Source: Sneathia vaginalis (lineage in GTDB: Bacteria; Fusobacteriota; Fusobacteriia; Fusobacteriales; Leptotrichiaceae). From it: a stretch of DNA of 64,000 bases. Positions 1-9,557 of this stretch are shown here, one piece after another (position 1 is the first letter of the stretch; the number at the start of each line of letters is the position of its first letter). The position numbers were made by a program, and so were the translations under genes. Location of the stretch: assembly GCF_000973085.1 (NCBI RefSeq), contig NZ_CP011280.1, positions 522,642-586,641 on the forward strand, read 5' to 3'. The notes under the pieces were generated by a model. The model had not been told where the DNA came from. It ran no database searches and worked only from the letters and a program-made list of their open reading frames with translations.

Positions 1-748
1 CTAAAAAATTAAAATTAGGCATGAAAAGACAAGAGTTTTCATTGACTTCTTCATTAATGTAAAATTTTAGATTATATATATTGTGATCTATATGTATTTT
101 ATATATCTCATATTTTTTTATAGCAGCATCATTTTCTTTTAGATACTTGAATATATTTTCAACATCTACATTTTTATCGACCTTATAGTCCATTATAAAG
201 TAGGTGTATAAGTCGTCATCTAATATATCAGGTGTATAATTATATGGATTACCAAATTGTAGTAAGTATCTAAGTATAGTTCTTCTAGATAAGTAAAAAT
301 ATGGTACAGTACTATCTAAAGTTAGTTTTATGTAGTAGTAGTTTTTAGACTCATTTTTTTTATTTAGTATATCTTGTATATTTTTTGTAATAGAATGAAT
401 TTCATTTTCTATATTAACTATATTATTCTTTTTTTCATTTACACCAGTTTTTAAGTAGGCGATATATAGATTTTCAAATGCTTTAAAACATTTAAATATA
501 TTATTCTTGTACTCATAATATGTCTTTTTATTTCTATCGATAATAGAAAAAATCTTTTTTAAAAGGCTTATAGTATCAATATCGTAAATATTTTTTAAAA
601 AGAATGTATCATTTTCCAGTTCATTTAATTTTTTAACACAAAATTGAAAGTCTTCTTTTTCAATAGAATTAATATGTAGTAAAAATTCTAAGATTTCTTT
701 TATAATAGACAGATCTTTAGATATAGTATTTGATATTTTGTTATCCAT
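1..748 (-). CDS. Unknown protein, 3' end cut by window edge
   Basis: This leftward reading frame starts with ATG at 748-746, one base after the stop of the upstream CheA-like gene, and stays open to base 1, giving at least 249 residues. I do not recognise a family. The product is soluble, rich in Lys, Asn, Ile and Asp, with helical stretches in its first 150 residues and no signal peptide or membrane segment. It is the fourth gene of the leftward string uppS-cdsA-cheA-like-unknown, and the tight spacing suggests translational coupling to the gene before it. Whether it works with the degenerate CheA-like protein cannot be told from sequence alone. Confidence 0.7.
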   Translation of the reverse strand, partial: MDNKISNTISKDLSIIKEILEFLLHINSIEKEDFQFCVKKLNELENDTFFLKNIYDIDTISLLKKIFSIIDRNKKTYYEYKNNIFKCFKAFENLYIAYLKTGVNEKKNNIVNIENEIHSITKNIQDILNKKNESKNYYYIKLTLDSTVPYFYLSRRTILRYLLQFGNPYNYTPDILDDDLYTYFIMDYKVDKNVDVENIFKYLKENDAAIKKYEIYKIHIDHNIYNLKFYINEEVNENSCLFMPNFNFL

Positions 749-749
749 A

Positions 750-2057
750 TTACCTTCTTTCTAGATATGATGCAAGATTTAATATATACGCTTTTTTAGT
801 ATCTTTTAATAGACATTCACCTATAAAGTTATTATTATCGTTTTCTATAGGTCGTACAAATATCTTTTCTTCATAAAGTACATCGTTAACTAAAAGTATG
901 AAATTTTGCAATTTTATACAAATTTGTATAGCAAATTTTGGGTTAGTAACTGAATTTAAAATTGGCATCTCAAATGAAGAAATTTTAAAATACTTTACGT
1001 TATTTATTGATACAACATTATTCTTATTATATTTAAATACATTTATTACTTTAGTCTTATCTATTGCAAAATATCCTAGAGCTGTTTTTATTATATAGCA
1101 ATTAAGTGTTAAAAAGTTAAGTGGAAGTTTTGTTACTATATTTGAATCTTCATCTATGTATAAACGCCCATCTTTTGATTCTATAATATGCTTATAGTTC
1201 AAAAATGATAATTCTAGTTCATTTTCTTTTATAGAATAGAAGTCATTTTTTGCAATATTAGTATATGCAAGATTGTATTGTATATTAGGATTGTTGATTA
1301 TTATCTTTATCTTGTTAAAATCTTGTATAAAGTTAATAGAGACTATAAATTCCTTTTTTTCTATATTTCTTTGTCTTTTTTCATTTTCTTCATGTATAAA
1401 AGCATAAAGTAGGGATATAAGAGAGGGTTTAATAGCAAAAAATAGTATTTTATCCATAGTAATAGTATTGTTAATATCATAGTTAAGTTGAAAGTCTATT
1501 CCAAAAGTTTTTGCATATTCTACCAAACGACTTTGTATATTTTGTAGTTCATTTGTAACATTAATCATACGTAGATTAAATGTTTCATCTTTTAGATAAT
1601 ACTTTGTTAGTGAAAGGTTTTTAATAAGTCTATAATACTCATCTTTTTTATCTTTACGAATAAATCTACTCATTTCTTGTAAGTCTTTTCTAATGTAGAA
1701 AAGTTTGTCTATATTATTAACCAGATTATTTATCTGTGATGAATTTATTGAAAACTCATCTTTTTTACTTTCAACTTCAGATAATTTTATTAGTATGTAG
1801 TCTAGTATAAAGTCAAAGTCTGATAAAAATTTTTTAATAAGTTCATCAATATTATTACCATCAAATGAAATGATAAACTCTAGAAAACAATTTATTTTAT
1901 CGGGAACATAGTCATTAAATGATACATTATTATCTAAAAAAACATATTCCTTGCTTATAACATTAAAAGACTCCTTTATATTCTTAAAGAAGTCCAATAT
2001 ATTTATTTTTTCTATATCATAATCTTTTTTGAAAGTTATGGTTAATTTGTAAAGCAT
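750..2057 (-). CDS. Degenerate CheA-like protein without an ATP site
   Basis: The 435-residue product has the layout of the back half of a CheA chemotaxis kinase. Residues 1-85 look like a P2-type ferredoxin fold, about 95-190 like the helical dimerisation region, about 190-310 like a GHKL ATPase, and about 310-432 like a CheW/SH3-type domain. The ATPase part keeps the pattern RLVEYAKTFGIDFQL and an N-box-like helix, but the usual RNAvDHGiE is replaced by YAFIHEENEKRQ and no glycine-rich DDG motif remains. No phosphoacceptor HPt domain is present. Catalysis is therefore unlikely and a scaffold role is an inference. I chose ATG at 2057 because GGAGG lies 6 bases upstream; a longer frame from 2069 would overlap that site. 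It overlaps the end of cdsA. Confidence 0.6.
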   Translation of the reverse strand: MLYKLTITFKKDYDIEKINILDFFKNIKESFNVISKEYVFLDNNVSFNDYVPDKINCFLEFIISFDGNNIDELIKKFLSDFDFILDYILIKLSEVESKKDEFSINSSQINNLVNNIDKLFYIRKDLQEMSRFIRKDKKDEYYRLIKNLSLTKYYLKDETFNLRMINVTNELQNIQSRLVEYAKTFGIDFQLNYDINNTITMDKILFFAIKPSLISLLYAFIHEENEKRQRNIEKKEFIVSINFIQDFNKIKIIINNPNIQYNLAYTNIAKNDFYSIKENELELSFLNYKHIIESKDGRLYIDEDSNIVTKLPLNFLTLNCYIIKTALGYFAIDKTKVINVFKYNKNNVVSINNVKYFKISSFEMPILNSVTNPKFAIQICIKLQNFILLVNDVLYEEKIFVRPIENDNNNFIGECLLKDTKKAYILNLASYLERR

Positions 2058-2830
2058 ACTAACCTCCAATAATAGTAAACAAATGGTATTACGAATAGTG
2101 CACTGTCAAATCTATCAAGGAAACCACCATGTCCACCAAGTATAGTACTAGAATCTTTTACATCTAAATCTCTTTTTATTTTTGATTCAAACAAGTCACC
2201 AAAGACAGCAACGATTGTAAGTAGTATTGATAAAATAGCTAAATTAGTTCCAAAAAATATTTTAGGTACAAAATACTTAAATATGTAGCTAATTATTAAA
2301 ACTCCAAAGAATCCCCCTATAACCCCTTCTATAGACTTATTAGGAGATATTTTTGTGAATTTATGCTTTCCTATTCTAGAACCAACTAAGTATGCAAATG
2401 TATCACAAGCCCAAATAGAACAAAAGGCGTATGTAATAATTAAACCACCAAATTTAAATTGTTGTATTTTTAGTGCATAAGAGAATAGTATAGGTATATA
2501 CATTATACCAAAAAAAGTTAATGATAGCTTTTCGGTAAATTTTTTCTCATTATCTATTAGCATACCAGAAACTGCTACAATAAATGCTGAAGCTGTTAAA
2601 CTAACTTTTGTCATAAAATTAAAATACACTAATATTGGGAATATAAAGCAGATTATAAGTCCAGGATAGAAATATACGTTTTTTTGTTTCTTTAAGAACA
2701 TATTATATAATTCATATAAAGCACAACAAACAACAATTTCTGTGAAAATTAGAAATAGTATTTTACTGGAAAGCAGTATATATACTAGCAAAGGTATAAA
2801 AAGAAAAAGTAAAATTCTATTTTTTTTCAT
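2042..2830 (-). CDS. cdsA: Phosphatidate cytidylyltransferase
   Basis: This inner-membrane enzyme makes CDP-diacylglycerol from CTP and phosphatidic acid, the precursor of all bacterial phospholipids. The 262-residue product has about seven or eight hydrophobic segments, a SPNKSIEGVIGG motif near residue 165, and the C-terminal CTP-transferase signature with KIKRDLDVKD and GGHGGFLDRFDS (about 215-245). Both ends overlap neighbours: its start lies inside the end of uppS and its stop lies inside the cheA-like gene, so the three are one operon. The uppS-cdsA pair is a common bacterial arrangement linking isoprenoid carrier and lipid synthesis. Confidence 0.93.
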   Translation of the reverse strand: MKKNRILLFLFIPLLVYILLSSKILFLIFTEIVVCCALYELYNMFLKKQKNVYFYPGLIICFIFPILVYFNFMTKVSLTASAFIVAVSGMLIDNEKKFTEKLSLTFFGIMYIPILFSYALKIQQFKFGGLIITYAFCSIWACDTFAYLVGSRIGKHKFTKISPNKSIEGVIGGFFGVLIISYIFKYFVPKIFFGTNLAILSILLTIVAVFGDLFESKIKRDLDVKDSSTILGGHGGFLDRFDSALFVIPFVYYYWRLVCFTN

Positions 2831-3518
2831 TACTTAAACCTCCAAAACGTCTGTCTCTTTTCTGATAAGAATAAATAGCTTTTAAGAATTCTTCTCTACC
2901 AAAATCAGGCCATAAACAAGGTGTAAAGTAAAGTTCAGAATATGCAATTTGCCAAAGCATAAAATTACTTATTCTAAAATCACCACCAGTTCGTATAACA
3001 AGATCAGGGCTATTTATGTTATTGTACATTCTATTTGATAAATCATCTTCAGTTATTTTTGTATAACCATCGTTTAATAATGAATTAACTGCATCAACTA
3101 TTTCGTGTCTACCACCATAATTAAAGCAAATATTTAGTGTAAGTTTTTCGTTATTTTCTAAATACTTACATGTACTTTCTATGGTTTCTAGTAAATAGCT
3201 AGGGACTTTTTCTTTTGAACCACTAACTAAAAGTTTGATACCTTGTTCATTCAAAGTTTCTTTTTTGTTAACTAAGTAATTTTTAAATAAAAACATTAAT
3301 GTATTAACTTCAAGTTTAGGTCTAGACCAGTTTTCAGTAGAAAAAGCATAGACATTTAAAGTTTTTACACCTAATTCTATACAGATTTTTATAATATTTT
3401 CAAGTGCAATTACACCTTGTTTATGTCCTTCGGTTCTACTATTTTTATGTAGTAACCCCCATCTACCATTACCGTCCATAATTATAGCTATACTAGTTGG
3501 TATTTTTAAATTTTCCAT
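2817..3518 (-). CDS. uppS: Undecaprenyl diphosphate synthase (cis-prenyltransferase)
   Basis: The enzyme condenses farnesyl diphosphate with isopentenyl diphosphate units to make the C55 carrier lipid for cell-wall synthesis. The 233-residue product carries the family motifs in order: IAIIMDGNGRW with the catalytic Asp near residue 14, an AFSTENW motif near 78, the TGGDFRISNFMLWQ region near 178, and a C-terminal RDRRFGG. Length is normal for the family. It is the first gene of the leftward operon and is transcribed away from pnp, so the short gap 3519-3677 must hold divergent promoters. An SD-like GAGGAAGTGAGA precedes the ATG. Confidence 0.95.
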   Translation of the reverse strand: MENLKIPTSIAIIMDGNGRWGLLHKNSRTEGHKQGVIALENIIKICIELGVKTLNVYAFSTENWSRPKLEVNTLMFLFKNYLVNKKETLNEQGIKLLVSGSKEKVPSYLLETIESTCKYLENNEKLTLNICFNYGGRHEIVDAVNSLLNDGYTKITEDDLSNRMYNNINSPDLVIRTGGDFRISNFMLWQIAYSELYFTPCLWPDFGREEFLKAIYSYQKRDRRFGGLSNEKK

Positions 3519-3554
3519 TATCTCACTTCCTCACTGTAGTATAGCAAAAAAATA

Positions 3555-3584
3555 TTGAATTTGCTAGTTGAAATATGATAAAAT
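3555..3584 (+). promoter_or_regulatory. Probable promoter of pnp
   Basis: TTGAAT at 3555-3560 and TAAAAT at 3579-3584 are 18 bp apart, and a TG dinucleotide sits just upstream of the -10 box. Transcription would start near 3591, at the foot of the leader hairpin. Confidence 0.55.
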
Positions 3585-3593
3585 GCAATATAA

Positions 3594-3660
3594 GGGGTTG
3601 TATGTAGTAAGTAATTTTGGAATCCTTTTTCAAGGCTTGCAATGTTATTTACTACGCCCC
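3594..3660 (+). promoter_or_regulatory. Long hairpin in the pnp 5' leader
   Basis: GTAGTAAGTAA (3604-3614) can pair with TTATTTACTAC (3645-3655) with one G-U pair, and GGGG (3594-3597) with CCCC (3657-3660). The structure ends 6 bases before the pnp SD. pnp leaders in enterobacteria form RNase III-cut hairpins used for autoregulation; a similar role here is an inference by analogy. Confidence 0.55.
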
Positions 3661-3677
3661 TGAAAGAAGGAGGAAAA

Positions 3678-5873
3678 ATGTTTGAAAATGAAAAAAATTT
3701 CGAAATTAAATTAGGAAACGAGGTATTAAAAGTTAATACAGGAAGAATTGCAAGACAAGCTGGAGGAGCAGTGCTATTAACTTGTGGTAAGACAACAATA
3801 TTAGCAACTGCAACAAGATCAAAAGATGTAAAACCAGGTCAAGATTTCTTTCCACTAACTGTTGACTACATTGAAAAATTTTATGCATCTGGTAAATTTC
3901 CAGGAGGGTTTGTAAAAAGAGAATCAAAGCCATCAACAGAAGAAATATTAATTTCAAGATTAGTAGATAGACCAATAAGACCACTATTTCCAGAAAGCTT
4001 TTTAAATGCTGTTCATGTAGTTATTAACACTGTTTCATATGATGGAGTAAATATGCCAGAAAATCTAGCAACAATAGGTGCATCACTTGCACTAGGTATT
4101 TCAGATATACCATTTGAAGGACCAGTTGCTGGAGTTACTGTTGGATATATAGATGGAGAATATGTATTAAATCCAAATAAAGAACAACAAGAAGTAAGTA
4201 AAATATATTTATCTGTTGCAGGTACAATGGATGCTATTACCATGGTTGAAGCATGGTCAAATGAAGTTAGTGAAGATGAAATGTTGGATGCTATAATGTT
4301 TGGTCATGAACAAATAAAGCAAATATGTAAGGGACAAAAAGAGATAATAGATGAAATAGGTCAAGAAAAACTTGAAGTTGAAGAAATTAAATTTGATGAA
4401 AAAGTTGTAGAATTTCTTGATGGTTATGAAAAAGAACTAAAAAAAGCTATATTAGTTCCAGGTAAATTAGAAAAACAAGAAGCAGTAGATAATTTAGGTG
4501 AAGAATTGCTAGGAATTTTTAGAGAAAAAATGGCAAGAGAAATTGCAAATGAAAAAATGCAAGAAAAAGAATTATCGGACATAATTGACCAATTGTTAAA
4601 TAAAGACAATGAAAAGAATTTAGAATATTATGAACAAGAATTTGGTAAATATTATCATGAAATGGAAAAAAGAATAGTTAGAAACTTAATAATTTATGAA
4701 AAATATAGACCAGATGGAAGAAAAATAAATGAAATCAGACCTATAAGTGCACAAGTAGATGTTTTACCAGTACCACATGGTTCAGCACTATTTACAAGAG
4801 GTGAAACTCAATCATTAGCTACTGTAACACTAGGTTCAAAAGATGATGAACAAATAGTTGATGGTCTAGATGAAGAAAAGAGAAAGAAATTCATATTACA
4901 CTATAACTTCCCACCATATTCAGTAGGTGAAGCAGGATTTATGAGAGCACCAGGAAGAAGAGAATTAGGACATGGTAATTTAGCTGAAAGAGCATTAAAA
5001 GCTGTTATGCCAACAGAAGATGAATTTCCATATACAGTAAGAGTTGTTTCAGATATTACAGAATCTAATGGTTCATCATCACAAGCATCAATTTGTGGTG
5101 GATGTCTTGCATTAATGGCAGCTGGTGTACCTATTAAAGGAACTGTTGCAGGTATTGCTATGGGACTAATAAAGGAAGAAGATAATTATACAGTATTAAC
5201 TGATATACAAGGATTAGAAGATCACTTAGGAGATATGGACTTTAAGGTTGCAGGTACAAAAAAAGGTATTACAGCAATACAAATGGATATTAAGATTAAG
5301 GGTATAACAAAAGATATAATGAAAATTGCATTAAAACAAGCACATGAAGCAAGATTTAATATTATAGACATAATGGAAGCAGAAATACCTGAACCAAGAA
5401 AACAATTAGCAGAAAATGCACCTAAGATAATTAATTTAAGAATAGATCCTAGTACAATTGCTGTATTAATAGGACCAGCAGGTAAAACTATTAAGGCTAT
5501 TATCGAAGAAACTGGTGTAGATATTAATATAGAAGATGATGGTAGAGTAAGCATATTTGGAAAAGATATGGATATGATGAATAGAGCTCTAGAATTAGTT
5601 AAGAAATATACATTGACTGTTGAGTTAAATAAAGAATATGAAGGTAAAGTTGTTAAACTTGCTAAATTTGGTGCCTTTGTTGAAATAGCACCAGGTAAAG
5701 AAGGACTATTACATATATCAGAAATTTCAGATAAGCACGTAAAAAATGTTGAAGATGTATTAAAAGAAGGACAAATTGTAAATGTTAAGGTTATAAACAT
5801 TGAAAATGATAAATTTAGCTTAAGTATGAAAAAAGTAAATAAGGAGTTGGAAGCTGATGACATTAGCAAATAA
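3678..5873 (+). CDS. pnp: Polynucleotide phosphorylase
   Basis: PNPase degrades RNA 3' to 5' by phosphorolysis and is a core part of RNA turnover. The 731-residue product has two RNase PH-like halves (about 10-220 and 305-530), a helical linker, then KH (about 545-605, with LIGPAGKTIKAI) and S1 (about 610-685, EGKVVKLAKFGAFVEI) RNA-binding domains. The second core carries the conserved FFPLTVDY-like and GGCLALMAAG segments. The start at 3678 is preferred over the open frame from 3642 because AGGAGG lies 5-6 bases upstream and family proteins begin near here. Its end overlaps pgsA. The leader hairpin upstream suggests post-transcriptional control. Confidence 0.96.
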   Translation: MFENEKNFEIKLGNEVLKVNTGRIARQAGGAVLLTCGKTTILATATRSKDVKPGQDFFPLTVDYIEKFYASGKFPGGFVKRESKPSTEEILISRLVDRPIRPLFPESFLNAVHVVINTVSYDGVNMPENLATIGASLALGISDIPFEGPVAGVTVGYIDGEYVLNPNKEQQEVSKIYLSVAGTMDAITMVEAWSNEVSEDEMLDAIMFGHEQIKQICKGQKEIIDEIGQEKLEVEEIKFDEKVVEFLDGYEKELKKAILVPGKLEKQEAVDNLGEELLGIFREKMAREIANEKMQEKELSDIIDQLLNKDNEKNLEYYEQEFGKYYHEMEKRIVRNLIIYEKYRPDGRKINEIRPISAQVDVLPVPHGSALFTRGETQSLATVTLGSKDDEQIVDGLDEEKRKKFILHYNFPPYSVGEAGFMRAPGRRELGHGNLAERALKAVMPTEDEFPYTVRVVSDITESNGSSSQASICGGCLALMAAGVPIKGTVAGIAMGLIKEEDNYTVLTDIQGLEDHLGDMDFKVAGTKKGITAIQMDIKIKGITKDIMKIALKQAHEARFNIIDIMEAEIPEPRKQLAENAPKIINLRIDPSTIAVLIGPAGKTIKAIIEETGVDINIEDDGRVSIFGKDMDMMNRALELVKKYTLTVELNKEYEGKVVKLAKFGAFVEIAPGKEGLLHISEISDKHVKNVEDVLKEGQIVNVKVINIENDKFSLSMKKVNKELEADDISK

Positions 5874-6414
5874 GTTAACATGTCTTAGAATGATTTTAAT
5901 AATACCATTAATTATTAATGCTTCACTAAGATTTAAATTAAATTTTCCTTTTTCAATTATTTTTGCTATACTAACCCTTATAATCTTTGTGGTTGCATGT
6001 ATAACAGACTATTTTGATGGAAAAATTGCAAGAGAAACTGATACAGTTACAGATTTTGGTAAATTAACAGATCCAATAGCTGACAAACTATTAACATTCT
6101 CTTTCTTATTCGTAGCAGTTAAATATGGTAAGTTAAGTTCATTAATTGTTTTAGTTATGTTAATAAGAGAAATAGTAGTAACATATGAAAGATTACAATT
6201 AGCTAAGAATAATTACGGTGTAATGAGTGCATCTATGTTAGGAAAGATTAAAACAGTAGTTGTAATGGTAACTATTGTATTAATAATAATATTACCTGCA
6301 TACAAGGTAGTAAATAATATATTGATGATACCAGCTATGATATTAACTGTAATATCAGGAATAGATTATCATATTAAAGCAACTGAGTATTTAAAAGGAG
6401 AGATAAATGGATAG
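5857..6414 (+). CDS. pgsA: CDP-diacylglycerol--glycerol-3-phosphate phosphatidyltransferase
   Basis: The enzyme makes phosphatidylglycerol phosphate, the first step to phosphatidylglycerol. The 185-residue membrane protein has the CDP-alcohol phosphatidyltransferase signature DG-x2-AR-x8-G-x3-D-x3-D, seen as DGKIAR followed by GKLTDPIAD at about residues 52-75, and five or six hydrophobic helices. The ATG overlaps the 3' end of pnp, and an SD GGAG precedes it inside pnp. The next gene overlaps its end by 8 bp and looks like a diverged copy of it. Confidence 0.92.
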   Translation: MTLANKLTCLRMILIIPLIINASLRFKLNFPFSIIFAILTLIIFVVACITDYFDGKIARETDTVTDFGKLTDPIADKLLTFSFLFVAVKYGKLSSLIVLVMLIREIVVTYERLQLAKNNYGVMSASMLGKIKTVVVMVTIVLIIILPAYKVVNNILMIPAMILTVISGIDYHIKATEYLKGEING

Positions 6415-6931
6415 TAAAATATTTAAATTGATAGATTTAATACTATTACCAGTATTTATAGTAATGTTAGACTTTGTATCAACATATACTATATTCTCAT
6501 CAACAAGAATAATTGTTGGAATTTTTACAATCCTATACTTACTTTATGCTGGTGTTGTATATGTATTAGAAGAAATGAATATTTTACAAAGAAATATTGT
6601 TAATTTCTATGACCAAATGCTATACGACTTATCAGATAAGGTGATTATACTTTGTATATTATTACCTCTAGTTGCTATGAAAAAAGTATGGTTATTTGCA
6701 TATTTTATACTAATTGCAACAATATTATTAAAATTAGGTAAAAAAGTCCTATTAGCCAATAATGGAATAGAAGTAAAAGATGCGTATACTAGAATAAATA
6801 TAGGGTTTGGATATTTAGGAACAATACTAGTACTTTTAACACCATCAGTATTAGGTATAACTACATTTTATATAATTCCATATATTTTAATTAACCTATT
6901 AGAAACAATACAAATTTTTAGAGAAAATTGA
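6407..6931 (+). CDS. Membrane protein, diverged PgsA-like paralogue
   Basis: A 174-residue protein with about five hydrophobic segments. The stretch NFYDQMLYDLSDKVIILCIL (about 66-85) aligns in position with the DPIADKLL part of PgsA next door, but the DG-x2-AR part and most catalytic Asp residues are missing. It is probably a degenerate CDP-alcohol phosphatidyltransferase-like protein that no longer transfers head groups; this is my inference, and it could also be an unrelated small membrane protein. The 8-bp overlap with pgsA indicates co-translation. Confidence 0.6.
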   Translation: MDSKIFKLIDLILLPVFIVMLDFVSTYTIFSSTRIIVGIFTILYLLYAGVVYVLEEMNILQRNIVNFYDQMLYDLSDKVIILCILLPLVAMKKVWLFAYFILIATILLKLGKKVLLANNGIEVKDAYTRINIGFGYLGTILVLLTPSVLGITTFYIIPYILINLLETIQIFREN

Positions 6932-6941
6932 GGAGATATAG

Positions 6942-9557
6942 TTGAAATATTTTAATTTAGATAAGAATAAGTGTTTAGAAGAACTTGTAACTAATGAAAA
7001 TACAGGTTTAACAAGTGATGAAGCCAAGCTTAGATTAGAAAAATATGGGTATAATAAGCTGGAAGAAGAAAAGAAAAAATCTATACTTAAACTTTTATTT
7101 GAACAAATAAATGATGTAATGATTTATGTATTGCTAGTTTCTGCTGTCATTACTGTAGTAGTGAATAAGGAAATAACTGATGCAGTAATTATCCTTATAG
7201 TCGTTTTAATTAATGCTGTAGTAGGTGTAGTGCAAGAGTTAAAAGCAGAAAAGTCATTAAATGCTTTAAAAGAAATGACTAGCCCTAAGGCTGTTGTTTT
7301 AAGAGATTCTAAATTAGTAGAAATTGAGTCAAAGTACTTGGTTAAAGGAGATATAGTATTATTAGAAGCTGGTAGAGTTATACCAGCTGATTTAAGATTA
7401 ATAGAAACTATGAGCTTAAAAATAGATGAAAGTAGTTTTACTGGAGAATCAGTTCCAGCTGAAAAAAATGCTGATGATATTTTAAGTGAAAATACACAAT
7501 TAGCAGATATTACAAATATGGCTTTTATGTCAACATTAGTAAGTTATGGTAGAGCTAAAGGTGTAGTAGTTAAAACAGGTACAGACACACAAATAGGTCA
7601 TATAGCAAAACTGTTACAAGTAAAAGAAGAACAAACACCATTACAGAAAAAAATGAATAAATTAGGTGCATATCTTGGGTATATTGCGATAATAATATGT
7701 ATATTAATATTTGTAATAGGAACAATACAAGGTAGAAATATTGTTGATATGCTAATAACTTCAATAAGTTTAGCAGTAGCTGCTATACCAGAAGGTTTAG
7801 TCGCTATAATCTCAATAGTTTTAGCCCTTGGTGTTACAAGAATGTCTAAGAAAAATGCAATAATTAAAAAGATGCCTGCTGTTGAAACACTAGGTTCTGT
7901 TAACTACATATGTTCAGATAAAACAGGGACATTAACGCAAAATAAGATGACAGTAGTAGATACATTTACTTTTGATAATAGTGAAGACATGTTAATAAAA
8001 TCTATGGTATTATCTTCAGACGCAACTATTATAGACGGTAAAGAACTTGGAGATCCAACAGAAGTAGCATTAATTGCATATGGTATAAAGAATGAAAAGA
8101 TAAAAGAAGAATTAGAAAAAGAAGAAAAAAGAATAGATGAATTTAGCTTTGATTCAGATAGAAAAATGGCTTCTACTTTAAATACTGTAGATAAGGGCTA
8201 TGTTGTATATGTTAAGGGAGCATTAGATAGCTTGCTTAAAGTATCAACTAAAGTTCTAATAAATGGTAGAGAAGAAGAGTTGACAGAAGATATAAAAGAA
8301 AGAATAGTAAATAAGTCAAATGAGATGTCTGACAAGGCATTAAGAGTTCTGGCAAGTGGATACAAAAAGACTGATAAAAAAATACCAGCTTCAGATTTTG
8401 AAAAGGATATAGTATTAGTAGGTATAGTTGGTATGATAGATCCACCAAGATTAGAAGTTAAAGACTCTATAAACAAAGCTAAAAAAGCTGGTATAAATAT
8501 AGTTATGATAACAGGAGATCATAAAAACACAGCTTTTGCAATAGCAAAAGAATTGGGTATAGCAAGTAATATAGATGAATGTATAATGGGTGAAAAATTA
8601 GATGAGTATACAGATGAACAAATGAAAGAAATTGTAAGTAAGTATAAGGTATATTCAAGAGTTTCACCATTACATAAGGTAAGAATTGTAAAAGCACTAA
8701 AATCATTAGGTAATATCGTTTCTATGACAGGTGATGGTGTAAATGATGCACCTTCTTTAAAAATAGCAGATATTGGTGTAAGTATGGGTATAACAGGTAC
8801 TGATGTAGCTAAGGGTGCTAGTGATATGATATTAACTGATGATAATTTTACAACAATAGTAACTGCAATTAGTGAAGGTAGAAATATATACAATAATATT
8901 AAAAAGGCTATAATCTTCCTATTGTCATGTAATTTAGGAGAAGTTACTTCTATTTTTGTAGCGACAATATTAAGATGGCCATTACCACTTATTGCAACAC
9001 AGTTATTGTGGATAAATTTAATTACAGATACGCTTCCAGCATTGGCATTAGGTGTAGACCCAGCATCTACAGATGTTATGTGTGAAAAACCAAGACCACA
9101 AAATGAACACTTTTTCTCACATGGGGCATTACTTAGAACAATAGTAGGTGGTATGTCTATAGGGATATTAACTTTATTAGCCTTTTATATAGGTCTAAAA
9201 GAAAAGGGTATAGACTTAAATACATTATCGGACATTAATTCTATACCATATAGTCACTTAGCGTATGCAAGAACAATGTCGTTTATAGTCCTTACAATTT
9301 CTCAATTATGTTATGCATTTACAATGAGAAGTGATAGAGAAAGTATAATAAAGGTAGGAATATTTAAGAATAAATATTTAAATATTTCGCTAATTGTAGG
9401 GATAGTATTACAAATAGCCTTAACTGAAATACCATTTTTAGCTGAAGCATTTTGTGTTACAAATTTAAACTTCTTTGATTTTGATATTGTAGTCCTATTT
9501 GTAATAATACCATTAATATTAAATGAAATAATAAAAAAGGTTCAAAAAGAAAGATGA
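6942..9557 (+). CDS. P-type cation-transporting ATPase, calcium-pump type
   Basis: An 871-residue ATP-driven cation pump of the inner membrane. It has the N-terminal cation ATPase domain, PEGL in transmembrane helix 4, the phosphorylation motif CSDKTGTLTQNKM near residue 325, the nucleotide-binding KGA motif, the hinge TGDGVNDAPSLK near 600, and NLITDTLPALALG in the sixth helix, which carries the Asn and Asp typical of calcium pumps (type IIA). Calcium is therefore the most likely substrate, but magnesium or sodium cannot be excluded. Translation starts at TTG, with AGGAG upstream. The lipoprotein gene overlaps its last 4 bases. Confidence 0.9.
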   Translation: MKYFNLDKNKCLEELVTNENTGLTSDEAKLRLEKYGYNKLEEEKKKSILKLLFEQINDVMIYVLLVSAVITVVVNKEITDAVIILIVVLINAVVGVVQELKAEKSLNALKEMTSPKAVVLRDSKLVEIESKYLVKGDIVLLEAGRVIPADLRLIETMSLKIDESSFTGESVPAEKNADDILSENTQLADITNMAFMSTLVSYGRAKGVVVKTGTDTQIGHIAKLLQVKEEQTPLQKKMNKLGAYLGYIAIIICILIFVIGTIQGRNIVDMLITSISLAVAAIPEGLVAIISIVLALGVTRMSKKNAIIKKMPAVETLGSVNYICSDKTGTLTQNKMTVVDTFTFDNSEDMLIKSMVLSSDATIIDGKELGDPTEVALIAYGIKNEKIKEELEKEEKRIDEFSFDSDRKMASTLNTVDKGYVVYVKGALDSLLKVSTKVLINGREEELTEDIKERIVNKSNEMSDKALRVLASGYKKTDKKIPASDFEKDIVLVGIVGMIDPPRLEVKDSINKAKKAGINIVMITGDHKNTAFAIAKELGIASNIDECIMGEKLDEYTDEQMKEIVSKYKVYSRVSPLHKVRIVKALKSLGNIVSMTGDGVNDAPSLKIADIGVSMGITGTDVAKGASDMILTDDNFTTIVTAISEGRNIYNNIKKAIIFLLSCNLGEVTSIFVATILRWPLPLIATQLLWINLITDTLPALALGVDPASTDVMCEKPRPQNEHFFSHGALLRTIVGGMSIGILTLLAFYIGLKEKGIDLNTLSDINSIPYSHLAYARTMSFIVLTISQLCYAFTMRSDRESIIKVGIFKNKYLNISLIVGIVLQIALTEIPFLAEAFCVTNLNFFDFDIVVLFVIIPLILNEIIKKVQKER

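Noticed and set aside
5222-5881. Long leftward open frame of 219 codons opposite the end of pnp
   Set aside because: It mirrors the codon pattern of pnp on the other strand, has no SD and encodes a low-complexity Ile/Leu/Ser-rich sequence.
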